DNA of 64,000 nt from Dermacentor variabilis (Eukaryota; Arthropoda; Arachnida; Ixodida; Ixodidae), in the NCBI RefSeq assembly GCF_050947875.1, contig NC_134568.1:267226702-267290701 (forward strand). The letters run 5' to 3'. How positions within the stretch are numbered: position 1 is the stretch's first letter; every line of letters begins with the position of its first letter. The position numbers were made by a program, and so were the translations under genes. The notes below the pieces were generated by a model, which was not told the origin of the DNA, did no database searches, and was given only the letters and a program-made list of their open reading frames with translations. Positions 58,608 through 64,000 of this stretch are shown here, one piece after another.

Positions 58608-59885
58608 GTATCAAAGATACTCCGAAGCAATGAAACGTCAAGAGAAGTACAAGCCCGGTCTCTGCGGTCCTTCGATACAAATCAGCTTGCGTCCAACAGC
58701 CCCATGGAGGACCGCCTTGTTATTGCTCGCTGCCTGCTCACTACGGGACATTTATTCGGCGTGTTCGATGGACACGGTGGACCTGGTTTTGCACAACTTG
58801 TGAGCCAACGCTTGTTTGACTATATAGCACTCTCTATTCTTCCCCACTCTCTACTTAAGGAATACATAGAACAAAATAATAGGACACATCTTGTTCAAAT
58901 TATGCACTGTATAGACTCTTTAACAGAGGAGCAAAATCAAGCGCACTTTGACAGCCTCTATGCCTTTGCTCGTAAACTGCTTTCAAGTGTGGGAAGGCCG
59001 TTTTCAATGCAAGATGCCCTGCACCAAGCTTTTTTGCAACTGGATGCTGACATTTCATGTGAAGTAACTGAGCAAAAGTGGCAAGACTCCCTTCGGTATG
59101 CTCTGATGGGAGCCTGCGCCTGCGTCGTGCATGTGGATGGGCTGCATTTACATGTGGCCTCGGCAGGTGACTGCAGAGCAGTACTGGGAAGCCTCACTGA
59201 AGACTCCAGCTGGCGAGCCAAGCCACTCAGCCTGGAGCACAACACAGACAACATAGCAGAGCTTCGCCGTGTGTTGAGTGAGCATCCAGAGTCTGAAAAC
59301 AACACAGTGGTGCGACAGGACCGGTTGCTGGGCCAGCTGGCGCCACTAAGGGCCCTGGGAGACTACAACTACAAATGGCCTGTCAGCCAGGTGACCAAGC
59401 TTCTGGTGCCATTGGCTGGACCTCATGCCCTGCCACATAACTACTGTACACCTCCTTACCTGACTGGTGCACCTGAAGTGACGCACCACCATCTGGGCCC
59501 CCATGACAAATTTTTGGTGCTGGCCTCTGATGGCCTTTGGGAGCAGCTACAACCACACCGTGTGGCAAAACTTGTGGGCCAGCACATGAGTGGCCGGCAA
59601 ACATTGGACCGATTGCGCCTGCCACAACCCAACATGCGCCTCATCCAGGTGGCACGCATTCTTGCTGCCCGCCAGAAAGACTTGGCCCAGAAACCTACAG
59701 ATGCCAATGCAGCAACTCACCTCATCCGCAATGCACTGGGGCGCACTGAATATGGCATTGAGCACAGCAAGCTGGCTGCTATGCTGGCACTTCCGCAAGA
59801 AGTGGTGCGCAGCTTTCGTGACGACATCACTGTTGTTGTCATCTACTTTGACTCTGACTTCCTTCGGCTTTCACCTGCCGGCTAA
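58608..59885 (+). CDS. Pdp: Pyruvate dehydrogenase phosphatase catalytic subunit, terminal exon
   Basis: Encodes 425 residues of a PPM/PP2C-type, metal-dependent Ser/Thr phosphatase that dephosphorylates the E1-alpha subunit of pyruvate dehydrogenase in the mitochondrial matrix and so reactivates the complex. Visible from the exon start: FDTNQLASNSPMEDR (residues 22-36, first PPM motif), FGVFDGHGG (50-58, metal-binding Asp54), ACVVHVDGLHLHVASAGDCR (171-190), DRLLGQLAPLRALGDY (238-253), YCTPPYLTGAPEVTHHHLGP (279-298), LVLASDGLWEQL (303-314, metal Asp308) and RDDITVVVIYF (404-414). The exon begins after TTTATTCCCGCAG at VSKILRSN, the usual place after the mitochondrial presequence. An ATG-led ORF from 58458 reads intron. 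The N-terminal exon(s) are not found. The frame is intact, so the gene looks functional. Confidence 0.95.
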   Translation, partial: VSKILRSNETSREVQARSLRSFDTNQLASNSPMEDRLVIARCLLTTGHLFGVFDGHGGPGFAQLVSQRLFDYIALSILPHSLLKEYIEQNNRTHLVQIMHCIDSLTEEQNQAHFDSLYAFARKLLSSVGRPFSMQDALHQAFLQLDADISCEVTEQKWQDSLRYALMGACACVVHVDGLHLHVASAGDCRAVLGSLTEDSSWRAKPLSLEHNTDNIAELRRVLSEHPESENNTVVRQDRLLGQLAPLRALGDYNYKWPVSQVTKLLVPLAGPHALPHNYCTPPYLTGAPEVTHHHLGPHDKFLVLASDGLWEQLQPHRVAKLVGQHMSGRQTLDRLRLPQPNMRLIQVARILAARQKDLAQKPTDANAATHLIRNALGRTEYGIEHSKLAAMLALPQEVVRSFRDDITVVVIYFDSDFLRLSPAG

Positions 59886-61016
59886 CAGCTCTGGACATCA
59901 TCTATTTATTGCTCCGTCTTCATCTGCTTCACACTCTCATTGTGATATTTTATGTAAAAATATTTATTGTGCAGAAAAAGAAGCAAGAAAAACTGCCACT
60001 GCCATGGTGCTGAGGCACATAGCAGCTAGAATGAGGTTTGTCTAGTCTACAAAATGTTCCACGCAGCACAATTTCAGAATGTGAAAGTCATGCAACCAGG
60101 TGTTCAGTACCAGTTGTTACGATAGGAATAGCAACAACTTGAAAAAGGGTAAATAGTATATCGGTGTTTGAGGACTGCTCTGGACACCTCAGTGTGTAGT
60201 AATTACCTTAGGGTTCTTAATAAATTATGTTCACCATCTTATGACACAGCAGAATCTTTTCTTATCACCAGTTTCAACATAATTTATCAAGAAATTGCAG
60301 TTGTGCACAAGCAGTGCTCACTACTAGAACGAGGTTTGTCTAGTCTACAAAATGTTCCACGCAGCACAATTTCAGAATGTGAAATCACACTATGTTGCAG
60401 TAAAGAAGCAGGAAAGCACTGCAAGTGCATTCCTGCTACTTTGTGGCTGTTTAACATAGTCTTTTGTTTAATAAATAAATAATAAATTTATTTATTCACA
60501 TGACAGTACATGGAAACAGACTGTTAAGTGTCACTACCTGGCTGCCTATAAATGCACTTCTGCAGTTTGACATGCACCAATAATCGCCAAGGTTTGGTAC
60601 TGTTTTATTTTGCAGTAACCTTTCAGCGAGGTCTTAGCTGGGCAGACACATTGTTTTGTGCCTCAAAAAGTATCCTTCTACATGTGATATGCCAGTCTGA
60701 CTGTTATTGACAGTGAAATCAGTGGTATATCAATAATAAAGTTGTTTTACTATAGTGATTCAGAGAGAAAAAATATAAAGCAAACGTCACATATGTTTAA
60801 TGGTGTTATAAAGAGTAGGATTTTCTTTAGGCAAGCAAAACTGCATGAAGTTATGAATGTGGAAAAGCCAACAGGTTCACTGGAAGAGGGTGCTAACCAA
60901 CATGTGGCCGCACAAGTTTTAAGCCTTGCTGCCCTTTTCTGCATTTATAACTTGGTGCTGCCATTTATGTCAATGGGTCACAACTTAAATTAAGTTGCAG
61001 CAGTGCTTGCAATAAA
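59886..61016 (+). other. Pdp 3' UTR with alternative poly(A) signals
   Basis: AATAAA occurs at 60219, 60470, 60735 and 61011, all in AT-rich context after the Pdp stop. A 54-base direct repeat lies inside it (60033-60086 and 60331-60384). Which site is used cannot be told from sequence. Confidence 0.6.
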
Positions 61017-61574
61017 ATTTTATCTGACCTGTTTGTACAAGTAGCACATGCTACCTACATTTAGTTTCAGTGAAATGGCCTTTGCTGTGTAAAGTTTGCT
61101 GACAGACGCTTTTTATTGAGGATGTCTCTTGCTGCAAGCAGTTGTTAAAAGTGTATGCTCATGCAAGTCTGGTATTAGCCTTCTGCCATTGCTGATACGA
61201 ACATATAGTATATGGTGGTAGTAGTAGTAATTTATTGTACACATTAGAAAGGGAGAGGCCACATGCATCCCAACTGCCTAGCCTATTGGTGTAAACTGCC
61301 GCACTGCCATGGAGTGGAGGAGCATGAAAGTTACAATAAATGAATAGAACGGCAATATGGTTTTTAAATAGTATGAGTTTTTGATTAGACCTGATTCCAC
61401 CACTATGCTCCACCTCGGTGGTTTGCCTAAGCACAGTACAGGCAGCCTCGGCAAATAAGGAATGCAAAGGCCTGCTGATGTCTGTCATTGTATTGTCAGT
61501 AACTTCATCTAGTAGCATCCACAAGTGCATTAACTCAGAAGTGACAATTACAGTATCACAGACATTGCATAGTT
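61017..61574. other. No gene seen
   Basis: AT-rich spacer between Pdp and the RTE, with a short (TAG)n run near 61215. Nothing recognised. Confidence 0.4.
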
Positions 61575-63139
61575 ATCATCATCATCAGCCTGGTTACGCA
61601 CACTGCAGGGCAAAGGCCTCTCCCATACTTCTCCAACTACCCCGGTCATGTACTAATTGTGGCCATGTTGTCCCTGCAAACTTCTTAATGTCATCCGCCC
61701 ACCTAACTTTCTACCGCCCCCTGCTACGCTTCCCTTCCCTTGGAATCCAGTCCGTAACCCTTAATGACCATCGGTTATCTTCCCTCCTCATTACATGTCC
61801 TGCCCATGCCCATTTCTTTTTCTTGATTTCAACTAAGATATCATTAACTCGCGTTTGTTCCCTCACCCAATCTGCTCTTATCCCTTAATGTTACACCCAT
61901 CATTCTTCTTTCCATAGCTCGTTGCGTCGTCCTCAATTTAAGCAGAACTCTTTTCATCAGCCTCCAGGTTTCTGCCCCATACATGAGTACTGGTAGAACA
62001 CAGCTGTTATACACTTTTCTCCTGAGGGATAGTGGCAACCTGCTGTTTATGACCTGAGAATGCCTGCCAAACGCACCCCAGCCCATTCTTATTCTTCTGG
62101 TTTCAGTCTCATGATCCGGATCCGTGGTCACTACCTGCCCTAAGTAGATGTATTCCCTTACCACTTACAGTGCCTCGCTACCTATTGTAAACTGCTGTTC
62201 TCTTCAGAGACTGTTAAACATTACTTTAGTTTTCTGCAGATTAATTTTCAGACCCACCCTTCTGCTTTGCCTCTCCAGGTCAGTGAGCATGCATTGCAAT
62301 TGGTCTCCCGAGTTACTAAGCAAGGCAATATCATCAGCGAATCTCAAGTTGCTAAGGTATTCTCCATCAACTTTTATCCCCAATTCTTCCCACTCCAAGT
62401 CTTTGAATACCTCCTGTAAACACGTTGTGAATAGCACTGGAGAGATCGTATCTCCCTGTCTGACACCTTTCTTTATTGGGATTTTGTTGCTTTCTTTATG
62501 GAGGACTATAGTGGCTGTGGAGCCGCTATAAATACCTTTCAGTATTTTTACATATGGCTCATCTACACCCCGATTCTGTAATGCATCCATGACTGCTGAG
62601 GTTTCGACTGAAACGCTTTTTCGTAATCAATGAAAGTTATATATAAGGGTTGGTTATATTCCGCACATTTCTCTATCACCTGATTGATAGTGTGAATATG
62701 GTCTATTGTTGAGTAGCCTTTACGGAATCCTGCCTGGTCCTTTGCTTGGCAGAAGTCTAAGGTGTTCCTGATTCTATTTGCGATTACCTTAGTAAATATT
62801 TTGTAGGCAGCATACAGTAAGCTGATCGGTCTATAATTTTTCAAGTCCGTGGCGTCCCCTTTCTTATGGATTAGGATTATGTTAGCGTTCTTCCAAGATT
62901 CCGGCATGCTCGAGGTTATGAGGCATTTTGTATATAGGGTGGCCAGTCTTTCTAGAACAATGTTCCCACCATCCTTTAACAAATCTGCTGTTACCTGATC
63001 CTCCCCAGCTGCCTTCCCCTTTGCATAGCTCCCAAGGTGTTCTTTACTTCTTCCAGCGTTACTCGTGGGATTTCGAATTCCTCTAGACTATTCTCTCTCA
63101 CATTATCGTCGTGGGTGCTACTGGTACTGTATAAATCTC

Positions 63140-63153
63140 TATAGAACTCCTCA
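63140..63153. repeat. Left 14-bp SINE target duplication
   Basis: TATAGAACTCCTCA, repeated at 63396-63409. Confidence 0.85.
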
Positions 63154-63395
63154 TATCATAAGAAGCCAACAAACACTGACCTTCAACCTTCGCGAAATGC
63201 GAAAGTTGTGGGTTCGGTTTCCACCTGCGGCAAGTTGTTTATTCATCCACTTTAATTTCCATTAACTTATCGTTCTATTATTTCATTCATTAAGCACAAG
63301 TATTTTCCCCTATGTTGTCCTTGGTGTCAGTGTTTGTTTGCTTCTTAAATGATATGACTAAAAAACATCGGGCCCCTTAGTTAACCCCCTTCTCG
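63154..63395 (+). mobile_element. tRNA-derived SINE type 3 with inverted 5' end, inside RTE
   Basis: The body (63190-63395) matches 49045-49220 from the anticodon region through the B box (GGTTCGGTTTCC) and continues to a fuller 3' end (AAAACATCGGGCCCCTTAG). The first ~27 bases (TCATAAGAAGCCAACAAACA) are the reverse complement of the SINE's own 3' portion, in place of the tRNA A-box half. Flanked by a 14-bp duplication. Confidence 0.8.
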
Positions 63396-63409
63396 TATAG
63401 AACTCCTCA
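63396..63409. repeat. Right 14-bp SINE target duplication
   Basis: TATAGAACTCCTCA, identical to 63140-63153. Confidence 0.85.
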
Positions 63410-64000
63410 GCCACTTGAACTATGTCATCCATATTAGTAATGATAATGCCGGCTTTGGTCTCTTAACACATAGATCTGATTCTTGCCTATTCCTAGTTTC
63501 TTCACTGCTTTTAGGCTCCCTCCGTTCCTGAGAGCATGTTCAATTCTATCCATATTATAGTTCCTTATGTCAGCTGTCTTACGCTTGTTGATTAGCTTAG
63601 AAAGTTCTGCCAGTTCTATTCTAGCTGTAGGGTTAGAGGCTTTCATACATTGGAGTTTTTTGATCAGATCTTTCGTCTCCTGCGATAGCTTACTGGTATC
63701 CTAACGGAGTTACCGCCAACTTCTATTGCACACTCCTTAATGATGCCCACAAGATTGTCGTTCATTGCTTCAACACTAAGGTCCTCTTCCCGAGTTAAAG
63801 CCGAATACCTGTTCTGTAGCTTGATCTGGAATTCCTCTAGTTTCCCTCTTACTGCTAACTCATTGATCGGCTTCTGATGTACCAGTTTCTTCTGTTCCTT
63901 CTTCAAGTCTAGGCTAATTCGAGTTCTTACCATCCTATGGTCTCTGCAGCGCACCTTGCCGAGAACGTCGACATCTTGTATGATGCCAGGGTTAGCGCAG

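Larger units (their letters stand above)
61575..64000 (-). mobile_element. RTE-type LINE, minus strand, running off the window
   Basis: Starts (+ strand) with the (ATC)n tail and CAGCCTGG. Reading leftwards from 64000: endonuclease/linker (DHRMVRTRISLDLKKEQKKL), linker IELAELSKLINKRK, a SINE insertion, then RT: LERLATLYTKCLITSSMPES, WKNANIILIHKKGDATDLKN, FRKGYSTIDHIHTINQVIEK, ITFIDYEKAFQS, GVRQGDTISPVLF, LRFADDIALL (intact FADD), EYIYLGQVVT and the thumb/C-terminal ERRMMGVTLRDK. Frameshifts near 62590 and 62165 and the SINE inactivate it. It is less decayed than the + strand RTE and supplies the uninterrupted reference for that element's insertion sites. Confidence 0.9.

Overview
This is a eukaryotic nuclear window, most likely from a hard tick (Ixodidae). 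The inference rests on the repeats: a tRNA-headed SINE with the tail typical of ixodid SINEs (Ruka-like) at three homologous places, two further tRNA-derived SINE types, abundant RTE-type LINEs ending in (TGATGA)/(AT) tails, LINEs with an I-type RNase H and a (TCAC)n tail, and T2/Kolobok-like TTAA elements. Splice signals and long introns rule out a prokaryote. There are no bona fide tRNA or rRNA genes, operons or CRISPR arrays.

Positions 1-41443 are three head-to-tail copies of one segment: unit A (1-13800), unit B (13801-31840) and unit C (31841-41443, truncated at its right end). Unit joins lie in (AAT)n arrays. Each unit carries a 200-base GC-rich candidate first exon. Units A and B also carry a downstream exon of 462 or 456 bases in a matching splice phase. 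I do not recognise the encoded protein. Everything else in the units is intron-like DNA, transposon debris and microsatellites. Presence/absence of insertions between copies gives a relative history: A and B are closer to each other than to C, and each has private events (a 2.9-kb deletion in A; a hAT-like MITE and an integrase fragment in B; a LINE 3' end in C).

Positions 41444-57700 are a transposon graveyard. An RTE LINE on the + strand (about 41444-47680) is split by a TTAA-flanked Kolobok/T2-like element carrying a THAP-domain exon, and by a second DNA element flanked by TATA. Then follow a (AT)n tract, a Ty3/gypsy integrase tail, two adjacent SINEs, a second TTAA element with the same ends but a different core, a CR1/Jockey-like LINE fragment, a nested array of long-palindrome MITEs, a short RTE 3' end and a LINE flanked by a 34-bp direct repeat.

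The one confidently identified host gene is the large terminal exon of pyruvate dehydrogenase phosphatase catalytic subunit (Pdp, 58608-59885, + strand), a mitochondrial PPM-family phosphatase, followed by a 3' UTR with several poly(A) signals. From 61575 to the window end there is a minus-strand RTE LINE interrupted by a SINE with a 14-bp target duplication and an inverted 5' end.

The least-explained signals are the triplicated unit with its unrecognised two-exon gene, and the pair of TTAA elements that share ends but carry different coding cores.
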